A stretch of 64,000 bases of DNA from Cyclaneusma minus. Lineage: Eukaryota > Ascomycota > Leotiomycetes > Marthamycetales > Marthamycetaceae. The translations under genes and the position numbers were made by a program. A model generated the notes under the pieces. It had not been told where the DNA came from. It did not search any database and saw only the letters and a program-made list of their open reading frames with translations. Shown here piece after piece: positions 11,963 to 22,199 of this stretch; within the stretch, counting starts at the first letter, position 1, and every line of letters starts with the position of its first letter. The stretch spans positions 124,001 through 188,000 of the forward strand of contig JAKZHN010000025.1 of the NCBI GenBank assembly GCA_037179335.1, in the 5' to 3' direction.

Positions 11963-12302
11963 GGACCACGCTCTTACTAGATTTCGAGCAACCGCAAAAA
12001 AATGGGACTCCATCGGATGAGGAACGAATAACAGTGCTGCGTTCGTATCGAATTGGAAGAAAATGGGAAGAATCGCGACCTAGGGTGGTTGGGCAAGTAC
12101 AGAACTGGAAAGTGGAATGTAGGCACTTACCTCCAATTCTTTCGGCTTCATTGCAATGTCAGATTCTGCTGTTAGAGCTCTATGCTGCTGTTGGAGACAC
12201 AAGTCTGTTGTTGCAGGCTGGAATCTGGGGGTTGGAAAGAAATGTTTTGTCGAGCGAGCGAGGTGGGGAGGGAGTGAATAGGGAATGAACCTGATTGCTG
12301 CC

Positions 12303-12310
12303 TATAAATA
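12303..12310 (+). promoter_or_regulatory. TATA box of right module R7
   Basis: TGCCTATAAATATGACCGTC, followed by TTTCGAAAGCA about 22 bp downstream. Confidence 0.55.
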
Positions 12311-12606
12311 TGACCGTCTTGCCATATTTTCGAAAGCATAGCGGCACTTTTCCCTAATCCGGAAGCAATGGTGGCATCGCAACGCGGAACATGATTCGTT
12401 TCTCGAGTCAGACCTGGAGGAACATAGGTTTCCAGGTAGTTCTCTGTGACTTGGAAGCTTGAAAGTTATGGGCTAATTGTGAGATAATTATTGCAATTTT
12501 GGTCCCCTGAGGATAGCTGCCGTTGATTCCTCTTTGCTGCTGTCGATAGGAGAAGGTTGCTGTCAGGAATGATAATGACTGAGAATAAAGGCATGGGAGA
12601 GATCCA

Positions 12607-12673
12607 GTGACTCATTGGCTCTCGCTCCCCCTTACTCAGCAGTCAGTAGGGCATCACCTGCTAGCTATAAATA
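12607..12673 (+). promoter_or_regulatory. Module R8: GTGACTCA and TATA box
   Basis: GTGACTCA at 12607-12614 and TATAAATA at 12666-12673, 59 bp apart start to start. Confidence 0.6.
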
Positions 12674-12980
12674 AGACTACTTGCTTCTATCATGTTAAGA
12701 GCATGGCATCATGCGTGAGAATCCAGACGTTACTGGAGGAATAGCACTATGATTGAATTCCCTCTATCTACAAGCCAGAAGGAAGATATGCGGGTCTGCG
12801 AATTTGAAAGTCATGAAGCTCTTCATTGCACTCTATTCATTCACCAAAGATGGCTGCTGTCATTCCCTGCTTGCTGGTGTCGGAGACGAAATCCTGCTGC
12901 CGCGACTGGAACTAGAATTTCGAAGAGATTTCATGATGAGCCAGTGAGCGAGGGAACACATGAGGGGCAAACGTACTGCT

Positions 12981-12988
12981 TATAAATA
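12981..12988 (+). promoter_or_regulatory. TATA box of right module R9
   Basis: TACTGCTTATAAATAGAACC. The upstream GTGACTCA is reduced to an AGTGAGCGAGG-like remnant. Confidence 0.5.
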
Positions 12989-13294
12989 GAACCATCTTTC
13001 CTCTTTACATTGAGCTACAGCGACGTAACCCAGATAGAAAAGATCGATGGGAAAGACTCGATTCACTGAATTTCTCGTGACGTGATATGTCGTGGGACGA
13101 CGTTGAAATTACGATTCTGAGCAAGTTCAGAATTTGAAAGTTCATGAAGCATGGCCCATTTCAATTTTTGTTTCCCGATGATGGCTACTGCTAGGGCCGT
13201 GAGCTGTTGTTGAATATGCAAGTCTGTTGTCGCAACGAAGCTCGGGATTTGGGAGAGATTTAACGAGGAGTAGGGGGCAAACCTGCTTGCTGCC

Positions 13295-13302
13295 TATAAA
13301 TA
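13295..13302 (+). promoter_or_regulatory. TATA box of right module R10
   Basis: CTGCTTGCTGCCTATAAATA then GGACCATCTT, the copy closest to the apparent consensus. Confidence 0.6.
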
Positions 13303-13581
13303 GGACCATCTTCTCGCCTGTCTCAAAAGTCAAGAAGAGATACCCACTGATGAAAGCCATATTTAACAATAATCGCAACATGGAGCACTGTTTTGCTTTT
13401 CGAGTAAAGTAAAGATACGTGGGAGTCACCAGGTGGCACATAGCCGCACTTCGAATTTTGCAAGTTGTGGCATGATTATTACAGCTTTATTCTTCAAAGG
13501 CTGCTGCTGCTGCTCGCGCTTCCTGCTGTCGGAGATGTGAGCCTTTTGTTATTGGGACTAGTCTGGGAGCATGGGAGAAAT

Positions 13582-13645
13582 CACGTGACTCATGGGATCC
13601 AGAGAGCGGCGGATGATAGGCACATCTGATTGCTGCCTATATATA
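13582..13645 (+). promoter_or_regulatory. Module R11: CACGTGACTCA and TATATATA
   Basis: CACGTGACTCA at 13582-13592 combines an E-box (CACGTG) with an AP-1/Gcn4-type TGACTCA site. TATATATA follows at 13638-13645. Confidence 0.6.
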
Positions 13646-13892
13646 GGATCCTTTACCCAATGATTTCGAGAGCAGAGTCGCGAAGGAGATGAGGTGAAAT
13701 CTTATGGAAGGCATCGCAATCCCAAGATTGGGGATGGGAGGGTCAAATAAATGGAGGACGTAAGTATCCAGGTTCTACAGCAAGACCAGGTTTTGCAATC
13801 ACGAAGCACGATTCTTACAGCTTCGGCTTGGGCAAAGCATAGCTGCTGTCATCTGACCCACTGCTGGGATCGCGGCTTATGACAGAGATCAT

Positions 13893-13961
13893 GTGACAAA
13901 TGAGCGAGGCGGGGAGTGGGTAGGGGTAAGCTTACATCTGCTCGCTAACTGTCTATAAATA
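13893..13961 (+). promoter_or_regulatory. Module R12: GTGACAAA and TATA box
   Basis: GTGACAAA (degenerate) at 13893-13900 and TATAAATA at 13954-13961. Confidence 0.5.
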
Positions 13962-14234
13962 GCACCCTTTTGTCTATCTCAAAAATACAGCTGGGCTTTC
14001 TACGAGACACACATTCATGTGGCTGAGGAATCGGAATGCTAAACTACCTATGTTTTAATTTTCATGCCAAGGGAGGACGGAAGTCGACAGGTTAACTCTG
14101 GCGACTTTGAAGTTTGACATTATGCCATAATTATTGCAGCTCCGGCGCCTCGGAGGTGCTAATGTTCTTTCGTCTTTCCTGCTGTCATGCACGCAGCTCT
14201 GGTTTTGCGACTAGGATCATGATCTGGAAGAAGT

Positions 14235-14305
14235 CACGTGACTCACTTATGAATAAGGGTTGGAGGGGCTGAGCGATGGGCAAGCCTGCTTGTGGCCCAT
14301 AAATA
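14235..14305 (+). promoter_or_regulatory. Module R13: CACGTGACTCA and CATAAATA
   Basis: CACGTGACTCA at 14235-14245, as in R11, and CATAAATAGGACC beginning at 14298. Confidence 0.55.
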
Positions 14306-14743
14306 GGACCATCTTGCCGGTATGTCTCTAAATCACAGATGTAAAACTTACAACAAGGAGAGCTATGAACTGCGACGGAAATACGGAGATCCACATTTGG
14401 TCCAACTCAAAAGACGGAGAATTGGCACTGCAATACCTGATAGCCTGGTGAAAGTTGCAGATCATAGAAAAGTTGCCCATGGGCGCTTGACTGTTGTCCT
14501 TCCTGCCAGCCACTGTCGTGTCTGCGTTGCTGTTGTCGTACGAATGAAGAAATGCTTAGTATTTCCTACCGCCCTCCTTTGTTTAGCGAGAGCCGAACTA
14601 AAGAACACACAGAGAGTATCAGTGAGTTCAAATTTCATCTACGTGCACCTCTCGGGAACACTGATTGCTGTTGTTGCTTGCTCGCTGCTGTTGGAGCTGC
14701 AAGTCTATTACTGCGACAGGGGTTGGAATTTAGTGAAGAATTT

Positions 14744-14803
14744 GTGACTCACTCAGGAACCAGGTAGAGGGTGGATGAGGACCTAAACTACTAGCTATAA
14801 ATA
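14744..14803 (+). promoter_or_regulatory. Module R14: GTGACTCA and TATA box
   Basis: GTGACTCA at 14744-14751 and TATAAATA at 14796-14803. The 498-bp gap to R13 suggests a partial lost or inserted copy. An ATG at 14833 opens 30 codons ending at 14925. Confidence 0.6.
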
Positions 14804-15141
14804 TGGCAGTGTTGCCCGCATTTCTTGAAAGCATGTTGTCGAAAAAAAGGACGAAGAGATATATGGGAGAGGATAGCAATTCGAGCGCTACGTCTCTTCC
14901 AAACCGGAAGAGCACCTGGAAATAAGCAGTCCCATCAAATGCAAAATTTAAAAACCATGGCATGCTGGAATCCCCGGTCGCCCAACCGCTCGACAAGTCT
15001 CGCTGCTGTCGTGTCCAGCCGGCTGCTGTTAGCAAGTCAGGCCTGCTGCCTCCGGCCATGGGAAGCCATGGAAAATTCGAGACGCAAGTATTCTGTACTC
15101 ATTCACTAGTGAGGGACGAGATGAGTTTCTACCTAATCTCC

Positions 15142-15149
15142 TATAAATA
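15142..15149 (+). promoter_or_regulatory. TATA box of right module R15
   Basis: CTCCTATAAATATGTCTGTC. An ATG at 15177 opens a 48-codon frame ending at 15323 that is unlike the R1 and R14 frames. Confidence 0.5.
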
Positions 15150-15483
15150 TGTCTGTCTTACCACCCTCCCAAGGGCATGACCCTCCGCTATCAATTTCTC
15201 TGCCGATGGGAGGAGATGCCAATGATGTCAGAGCCTGGAAATCTGTCTTCTGTCCCAAGGCAAGGAATGATGTCGGAGCTGCGGTTATGGGCGCGTTTGA
15301 TGGCATTAGATATTGAGAGGTGATTGCTGGGCTCTTGTTGGGGATTCTGCCTATTGTATTCTAAATACTGTCAGCCTTCTCAACTGTTACCGGTCTTGCG
15401 AGTCTGCTGTCGTTGAGTCTTGGGGAAATCCCCAACTCGCTTGCCAACGAGGAATGCAGCGAAACACGGCTTAGTATTGCCAA

Positions 15484-15491
15484 TATAAATA
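15484..15491 (+). promoter_or_regulatory. TATA box of right module R16
   Basis: CCAATATAAATAAGACTATC, followed by TTTCGAGGATATGGGC. Confidence 0.5.
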
Positions 15492-15750
15492 AGACTATCT
15501 TTCTCTTCCATTTCGAGGATATGGGCATCGAACGGACATGGAGCAAATTGATGAAAGGGCCGTCGGCATGACAGAGCGAGCCCCTTCTCTTCCCTTCCAG
15601 ATTAGAAGCAGTGGCGTCGAGATAAAGAATGGATTATCACGAGCGTATACGCTTCCTTTCTTCGTGTGAGTCTTCCTGCTGTCGCTGATGCGCGCTGCTG
15701 TAGCCTGTCGATGTTACGCGGCCCGCTCTTGCTGAAAACTCCTGGATTAC

Positions 15751-15758
15751 TATAAATT
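15751..15758 (+). promoter_or_regulatory. Weak TATA box of right module R17
   Basis: TATAAATT only 267 bp from R16. A shortened or decayed copy. Confidence 0.35.
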
Positions 15759-16041
15759 ATGCAACACACCCCACAATTTTCCAGGCAAGCAGACTTCATC
15801 TTACCAATGCTCCATGGTGGGAAGTAGAGTACGCAACAGCGCGTGAGTTTACCATCTTTTTTGAGCCAGGAAAGGACGCCAGGTTCATGGCTTCCAGTGG
15901 CCCAGTGAACGTAGTGATGGATCATTGCAGATGTAAGCTGGCATTCCAAGTCGCGAGACATGCTGTTGTTGAAGCTTTCGGACTACTGTCGGGATACAAG
16001 GCTAGTGTCGCTATCAAGCTCTGAGACTCCGAGGGGACTTT

Positions 16042-16106
16042 GTGACTCGCCTGGCCACTCACTCACTTGTCCCCCTGCTCAGCCAGAGCTTGACTTCCTA
16101 TAAAAA
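16042..16106 (+). promoter_or_regulatory. Module R18: GTGACTCG and TATAAAAA
   Basis: GTGACTCG at 16042-16049 and TATAAAAA at 16099-16106. A TCTCAAGGGTAGAGCA word follows, as in other modules. Confidence 0.5.
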
Positions 16107-16403
16107 CACCCCTTTGCCCCAGCATCTCAAGGGTAGAGCAACCAAAAAGAGAGTTACTAGATTATGACGCTAGTATCAGATTCATTTCTGCTTGAACTCA
16201 AATAATTCCCAGACAAGTCGAATTTCAGATATTGGCGCAAATGCAACATCGTAAGATGTTGCAAAACTGTGTCAAAAGTTGCGGCTACAGTCTATCTTCG
16301 AGGCTCTCATGCTGTCAAGTCCCGCCCGCTTCCGTCAGGGACGGGTGTCTACTGTCACTACTTCCAGTAGTGATGGTAGAACTTAGAGACTGAAAGGGAT
16401 CTC

Positions 16404-16473
16404 GTGACTAACTCATTTGCTCTCTCAGCGACAATCTTGAAGTGGAATTGCTGGAATCGACCTGCTACAAATA
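16404..16473 (+). promoter_or_regulatory. Module R19: GTGACTAA and TACAAATA
   Basis: GTGACTAA at 16404-16411 and TACAAATA at 16466-16473. This is the last copy I can recognise, and both boxes are decayed. Confidence 0.4.
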
Positions 16474-16859
16474 CCACAAGCTTGCGCCTTTCTTGGAATA
16501 TTCCAGTACCCACCAAGTGAGGTCATGAGCAGAATGGTACAACTGTCGTTTCCTAATTCTAGGCCAGAGACTGACAGGTATGTTGAAGCTACGGTTCCCA
16601 GAAAGCCCACATGCTCATCTGTCCAATTCGCACACAAGTTTCGCTGCTACTGAGTTTCGCTTCCTGCTGTCGAATAGACGAATCTACTGTGACCTAGGAA
16701 GACCGTCTCCAAGAAGGCTAATCCTCTCCATCGACCAGAGCTTGGATTCGTGTTTTGAACGGCGGAGGTTCCCGTGTCAAGCTGTCCCATTTTATTCCAG
16801 GCAGTGAAATACTGTGGATCTCAAGACGACACAGATCGAATGTCACCAACGGCTTGATG

Positions 16860-18240
16860 CACGAGAAACATGTACTGACCTTTGGAAACGCCGAGCCCAC
16901 TAAGCGCTTCCAGAACGTCGAGGTTTCTCGGGATCAGCTGGACGCAGTGGCAGCCAGGCTGTTGAAACATGAAGCTTCCTTTGTGGAGCAAATGAGTGAA
17001 AGTAAGATACCTAGCTTGTGGCTCTCGCTGGAACGCTTGGGAATGTGAAGCTGGCGGAACAAAGTAATATGGTGACGTTGGCGCTTTGATATGCCTGATG
17101 AAAGAGAAAAGAAAGGTGGGATTCTTGCAAGCACAATATGGGTTTGACGGCTTTCTTTTTCTCTGCTTCTGAAGAAGGTTCCGTCGTTCAAGTCATGTAT
17201 AATTACTCAGAGCTAGGGAGAGTGGGCTAGTATTAAGGTTTTCAATTTACTATATATTGTATCCGTCCTCCATCTCAGCCCCTTGAACTGCAACTTTGTG
17301 GATGCAGAGGCACCACAAGCCGGCCATGATGTCAGCAACTTCTGCTGCAACGCAAACATGTACTGTCCCTCGGAAACCCAGTCATGATGTCAGCAACTTC
17401 TTAGCTGAAACCCGGATAATCCTGGCGATGAAATGGAAAATTTAAAACATCCTCAAGATACCAAAAGATGGTCTTCCCCTCTCGACCCGTGACCTGAACA
17501 TCTACGCCAGGCAGTTTCCTTGATATGCCGTGGATCCAGAAGCACCACGAGCCGGCCGTGATGTCAGCAACTTCTTGCCACAGACCATGATTGTACTGGC
17601 CCCGGACCCCACTCGTAGTGGCGTGAAAATCGAGACACCCGACAGCTTCAAATCGATGGAGACGAGAGAAAGGAAAGAGAAGAGGAAATGGGTCTTTTTG
17701 AGGTCAATTTCCTTCGTTTGCGGCCCTCCTGCAAGCTCCCTTGCGTCGGGCCGTTGCCCTCTGGGCCACGCGCTGTCAGGTGACTCGTCCCACATAAAAC
17801 CACTCCATTCAACACTGCCATGGGCAACAGATTGACGGACCCTAAGAGTGATGGGACGACCTGGTCGGCTGTGTCGCAGGGACTGAGCGATGACTTCAGC
17901 CCAGGCTCGAGCTCGTCCGATGGATTGCGCCTTGCAGACAAGGGGTTTGTTTTCATCCTAGGCGAAAGCCTCATGTCGATGAGGCGATTCCGGAACCGAA
18001 CTGTTCGATGGCGGCGGGGTTTTGGACGCCACCCATACAATCACAGTGAACTTCGACCCAAACCATCCAAACTCCTCCTCGATGGTGGCCTTGATATTGC
18101 TTTCGAGTGACAGCACAAACATGTACTGTCCCTCGGAAGCAACCGTTGTGGCGCTTGCTCCAGACGACGGTAGCCTTGGTACTACATCCCGGGGGGCAGC
18201 ACAGACATGTACTGTTCCTCGGAAACGCGCCATCGTGGCG
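16860..18240. repeat. Short dispersed repeats: ACATGTACTGTCCCTCGG and GATGTCAGCAACTTCT
   Basis: The word ACATGTACTG(T/A)CC...CGGAAACG occurs near 16868, 17357, 18120 and 18207. GATGTCAGCAACTTCT occurs near 17329, 17384 and 17559, twice after GCCGGCC. The copies sit in varying combinations, as if small segments had been reshuffled. No intact gene is seen between 16.6 and 18.4 kb. Confidence 0.5.
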
Positions 18241-18475
18241 CTTGCTGCAGAGGATTGCTGTTGCCTTGGGTGTAGGAATATTGCTCATCGCATCCTTGAT
18301 TCCCTGGAGGGTTGCTAGGTACTGGTGCTATTGAACCATAGTGAGCAACCGCTTCATTCCGAGAGGAAGGAAAACATATTTGTGCGCTAGAAGCAAACAA
18401 CATTGAAGGACTAGCTGAGGCAACTATCGGGATGCAAGTCCTCTGATCGATTATACCTATGGTAAGCAGTCTAGG

Positions 18476-18667
18476 TCACTTTTGTTGCATTTGTTGCACA
18501 AAGAAAAGTTCACCTCCACTTGTCTGAAAGCCGGGATTTTGTGGCCAAGTCGAGGGATCGCGTGTTGGGACGCGGTGATAGTAAAACCATTCGACTAAGC
18601 ATTCGAAGACTTCGGGACCGGTGTGTTGCAAGATAACCTGTTTCACTGAAGGCTGCCTCGGCTTCAT
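18476..18667 (-). pseudogene. BTB/POZ-like gene fragment
   Basis: A 63-codon frame from an ATG at 18667 reads TGPEVFECLVEWFYYHRVP. This resembles the late part of a fungal BTB/POZ domain, where DPEVFE.xxxWLYTG is typical. The first half of a BTB domain is not found upstream in this frame. It is either a remnant or one exon of an unresolved gene. A different part of the domain occurs at 28.3 kb. The assignment rests on motif likeness only. Confidence 0.4.
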
Positions 18668-20498
18668 GATTGTGAGGACCTAGCGTCAGAAGCCCTTGTG
18701 GCTCACCAGCGTTGCTACCAAGAGTGCGGGTCTTGGCGATGCCAGGAGCACGGGTGTCAGTGCTGAAACGAACGCCAGTGATGGGGCTCAAGTCGTTGCC
18801 ACCGAGAAACGTGATCTGGTCGGCGCGGTAGGTGCTTGGATAGCTATCTTTGTTTCCAGCAGTCCTGCCTCTCAAACTATGAGTCGTACTCACGGCGCAG
18901 CTATTTCGAATTGTGGGATTGTGTAGAAAGCGCACTCTCCAGTGGTCGTCGATCGACAGGCCAGCAAGCTTGGCATCAACACTGGCGCTCTCAGAGCCGT
19001 GAGCAAGAGATTGAATGGTGATGAAGGATCTGACATGCTGAGATGAAGCAGCCTTGGCTGACAGCTTCTGCTTGGTATTGACAGAGTGAGCAGATGGTGA
19101 GGTTAAGGGACCCTGAACCCTGTCCGTGATCGGTGCAATGATTGGCACTCCGAGGCTGGAAAGAAAATCCTAACATGATGACTGGCGATTGTTTCGTTCA
19201 CGAAGACAGAGCCAGGGAGCGCCGTATGGTTCCTGCCGAATGTGTTGATTATTGCTGGACAGCTTCCCGATCGCGCCTTCCGCCATTGGGCGTAGCCAAA
19301 GCGGCAGTCAGTTCCATCGGATACAGACGTCATGGAATCCCTGCAAGCGTTGCAAGGACAGTCATAAGACAAGCTTCTCGTGACGCTTGCGGTCCTTCTT
19401 GTGCGCTTAGATCCCTCAAAGTATGTTGAAGGCTGAGGGCGGAGCGACAGCAGGAGCCTCATCGAAGCTCAGTGGTGGCGATCGTCGATGGGTCCGCAAG
19501 AGAACAGCCACCAGTGGCTTTACGGACAATGTGGTCTTGGTTCATCTCCATGAACTTCTGGCCATCACGGGAGCCAGAGATGAGGCTTTAGGCAGGACAT
19601 CAACGGTCTCCATATTGGCCAAAGCTGGCTTGTTACCGTTCTTGTGGTCCTTGGCCAGGGAACGTGACGGCCAATTTGAATTGGCGAGTTATGAGCATCG
19701 AAATTGCGCAGTCTAACGACTAGTAAGCAATGTTTCAGCTTGAAGCAATCCCAGAGCGACTTACTGAGCTTCGGTATCGCAACACTTTTGGAGCAGACTC
19801 GGAGCCGTGAAGAGCAGCCGTCCTTTGTCCCAATTGCCGTCATTGGAATCCTTGGTACATGAACCTTCGTCTGGAATGGCTCGTTGGGAGGGAGGTAGGC
19901 CGATACCAGCAGCTTCACGCATAGCAGCGAAGCTTCCGGGAACTGCTGGGATCCACAGTCAGCAGATTCACTTGGAAAGAATGCAGGGGGCCAGCTGGGG
20001 AGAAACAAACCTGGAAGCCTGAGCTCAGATCAAGTGGACAATGTAGTCTCTCTAGCAAGGAGAAACAAGTGAGGGAGCTTCATGAAGTCCACGAGACGAC
20101 CGTACAGTCATGGGCGGGATGAAGATCCTCGGCTGGTCAAGCGAATTCATCAACCTCAGTTCCGTTCCACTGCTCCCTGTCGGTCTCATCTCAAACCCTC
20201 GAGAGCGACAGAAGCTTTGCCTTGACTCCTAGCACCGAGTTCAACCAAGGAACAGTGTCGTTGAGTAGCTGCGCCGAATGACCGGGCCCACAAGGTATTG
20301 GGCGGGATGGATATCTGGTGGTTCTTTTTGGCAGAAACACCGTCCTCGGTAAGTGTACTGGCTGCTTGATGAAGATTGTGCCGTGCAGGCTCACCGTCGC
20401 CTGCCCCAGTATATGTGCCAGTATCAGGCTGCGCAGCTTTCTTCGACTTGCCCTTGGAAGGATCAAAGACGCTTTCAGCACTGCTGGCAGTAGTTTTG
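18668..20498. other. No intact gene recognised
   Basis: Several frames of 60-210 codons overlap on both strands with no domain. The minus strand keeps a few exon-like stretches, such as HGTIFIKQPVHL near 20370, which shares FIKQ with fragments at 20.8 and 50.7 kb. Confidence 0.4.
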
Positions 20499-20850
20499 TC
20501 AGCCTGGACTCCCTTGGACCGAGCGTTGCTGTCCTTTCCTCCTTTCTGGGGCTGTTGTTCCTGGTCTGGCCGCGGTTGACTGCGAGGGTGAGTTCGACAG
20601 CAACAACCAGCTTTGATGGATCAGACTGAGCGAGGAGAAGAAGCGGCCATTGGGGAGTCTTGTTGGCAACTCCACAGCCATTGGCTGATGTGGTGCTTGA
20701 TGAAAATCCGGCCCCCATGTTGTTGAGAACAGTGGGAGGGGCCCGACCTTAGCAAGGCGCCGGGCAGTGACCTTGAAGTTCTTGAGAAAATCCTTCACGA
20801 CCACAATAGCGGCGTAGATCATGTACTGCTTGATAAAGGTCCGCCCCCCT
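20499..20850 (-). pseudogene. Fragment with repeated GGRTFIKQY motif
   Basis: The minus strand reads GGRTFIKQYMIYAAIVVVKD and then KNFKVTARRLAKVGP before losing coherence. The GGRTFIK start recurs at 49.1 kb (RRTFIKICTRPAFG) and in weaker form at 20.37 and 50.7 kb. The function is unknown. No full-length partner is visible in the window. Confidence 0.35.
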
Positions 20851-21893
20851 ATTCTTTTTGGGGCGTTGGGGGGCGGACGTTTGTGAAGCGGCAGTACACC
20901 CAGCCATGTCCGCGACAGGTCATAGTTGCGGAAGTTGCAAGGATTGGTTGTGTTGACGATGAAGGTCGCGAGGGAGATCTGGAAGTACTCGGGACTTGAG
21001 GCGTGAGGAAGACGATCTTGGGGTAGAAGGTTGTGCGTCGCAGAGGGCGATGAGCTGCCAGTTCACATTGGCAGGGCCTGGGGCAACTCAAGGTGCGTTC
21101 CATCACAACATTGAAGGACGCGGATCGAGTCTGGCGAGGTTATTTGAAGATACTCTCGAAGGACTGGAGAGATGTCCTCGAGGTTTACTTTGGGGTCGAA
21201 CGGCAGCTGGACCAGCGGTCAAGTCTTCCCTATGCTATACGAGTTAGCTCTACCAACTTGAACATCTAAAGTCTCTCGATCTTGCAATACTTACCCGAGC
21301 GGCTGGCGCATCAGAACAGATGTTTTGCCACCAGCTTCCACACGAGCTCCATTACTCAGCTCAGGTCCAATCACTCAATGCGCGGGAGACCCGGCTAATG
21401 TTAACTGTTCTGTATTTTCTATGTCTGCAGTATCTATCTATCTACTGCCGACCCCACCCACTCACATGAGAAGATTCTCGACGAGTACCCATCGCATTTG
21501 CGCACCACGGTGTTCGAAGAGGAAGCCATTCAGGGCTTCTCCAGGTGTTCGCCCTCCCACTCAGCAACCATCTCGGCAGCATTGCCAAAGATCTTCTCCC
21601 ACTCCCACGTCCTCTTTTTCGTACCTGAGCCTGGAATTAATCAGGAGCAGTTCGCGTGATGGTCCTTTCGCGAACAGTCGATACGGTACTCGAGGCGGGT
21701 CAAGTGACACCAACAGTTGCTGTTGTAATCCAAATTAAGAGACCCAGAGCAGGCAGGTTACCTTGGAGACGGCCACGGCTAAAAAGCACAGAATCCGCCA
21801 GTTTAACCATGCTGGTGATGCTGGACTGAACGTCGGCCTCTCAGAATGCCGGTTGACTCTTTTGGAGCAGCCGATCACAGGGCTTCTCTCTCA

Positions 21894-22149
21894 TCAGTTG
21901 GTCTTCTCGCACGCGTAGTCAAGGATCTTCCCAAGGATGCGGATTGCAGCGCCTGCAGGATCCGTCCGGGAGCGGTTCGCATTGCTGCTTGATCTTGCGG
22001 CAACCGTTGCATGCGCGAAGTTTCCGGTGGCAATCTCGGGTGCTCGGGCAATTCTCCACCGTTTGGGAGGGAAGTGGACCAAGGCCGGAACGCCAGACCG
22101 TGTGTTCCAAGCACGTTGTGTTTCGGCGGATCCTAATTGTCAAGTCCAA
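21894..22149 (-). pseudogene. Zn2Cys6-like DNA-binding fragment
   Basis: At 22011-21946 the minus strand reads ACNGCRKIKQQCEPLPDGSC then RRC. This is the first five cysteines (Cx2Cx6Cx7Cx2C) of a fungal Zn2Cys6 cluster, with basic residues between the second and third cysteine as in that family. The sixth cysteine is missing because the frame stops after PHPWEDP. In the next frame ILDYACEKTN supplies a cysteine, so a frameshift or splice may lie between. The upstream segment (TIRI...LEHTV) is duplicated near 22.7 kb. Confidence 0.45.
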
Positions 22150-22199
22150 GCTGTATCCCCATCACAATGTCCAGCATAGAAGCTCACTTGATCAAGATC

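Larger units (their letters stand above)
10200..16620 (+). repeat. Right array of about 19 promoter-like modules, period near 345 bp
   Basis: Nineteen TATAAATA-like boxes occur between 10243 and 16473, all in plus orientation. Gaps are mostly 314-369 bp, with one of 498 and one of 267. Around most boxes the order is the same: CTGCTGTCG-type words, then a GTGACTCA-like box, then TTGCTGCC just before TATAAATAGGACC. After the box comes a pyrimidine stretch (ATCTTGCC), a TTTCGAGAGCA-like word, and often GGAAGGACGT. The bases between these words have diverged widely, so this is an old tandem array whose short motifs are retained. The frames after the boxes differ from copy to copy in sequence and length. 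I know of no named family with this arrangement. It could be tandem non-coding RNA genes, an enhancer-like array or a fossil satellite. Confidence 0.75.

Noticed and set aside
10200..16620. The module array as a CRISPR array
   Set aside because: Repeats are long, diverged and separated by non-unique spacers, and the host is a fungus.
10200..16620. The module array as tandem 5S rRNA or tRNA genes
   Set aside because: No internal control boxes or conserved RNA body. TATA-box promoters of this kind suggest RNA polymerase II or non-function.
18022..18334. Cys-rich frames near 18.1-18.3 kb
   Set aside because: The cysteines come from the repeated ACATGTACTGTCC word read in several frames, not from a zinc module.
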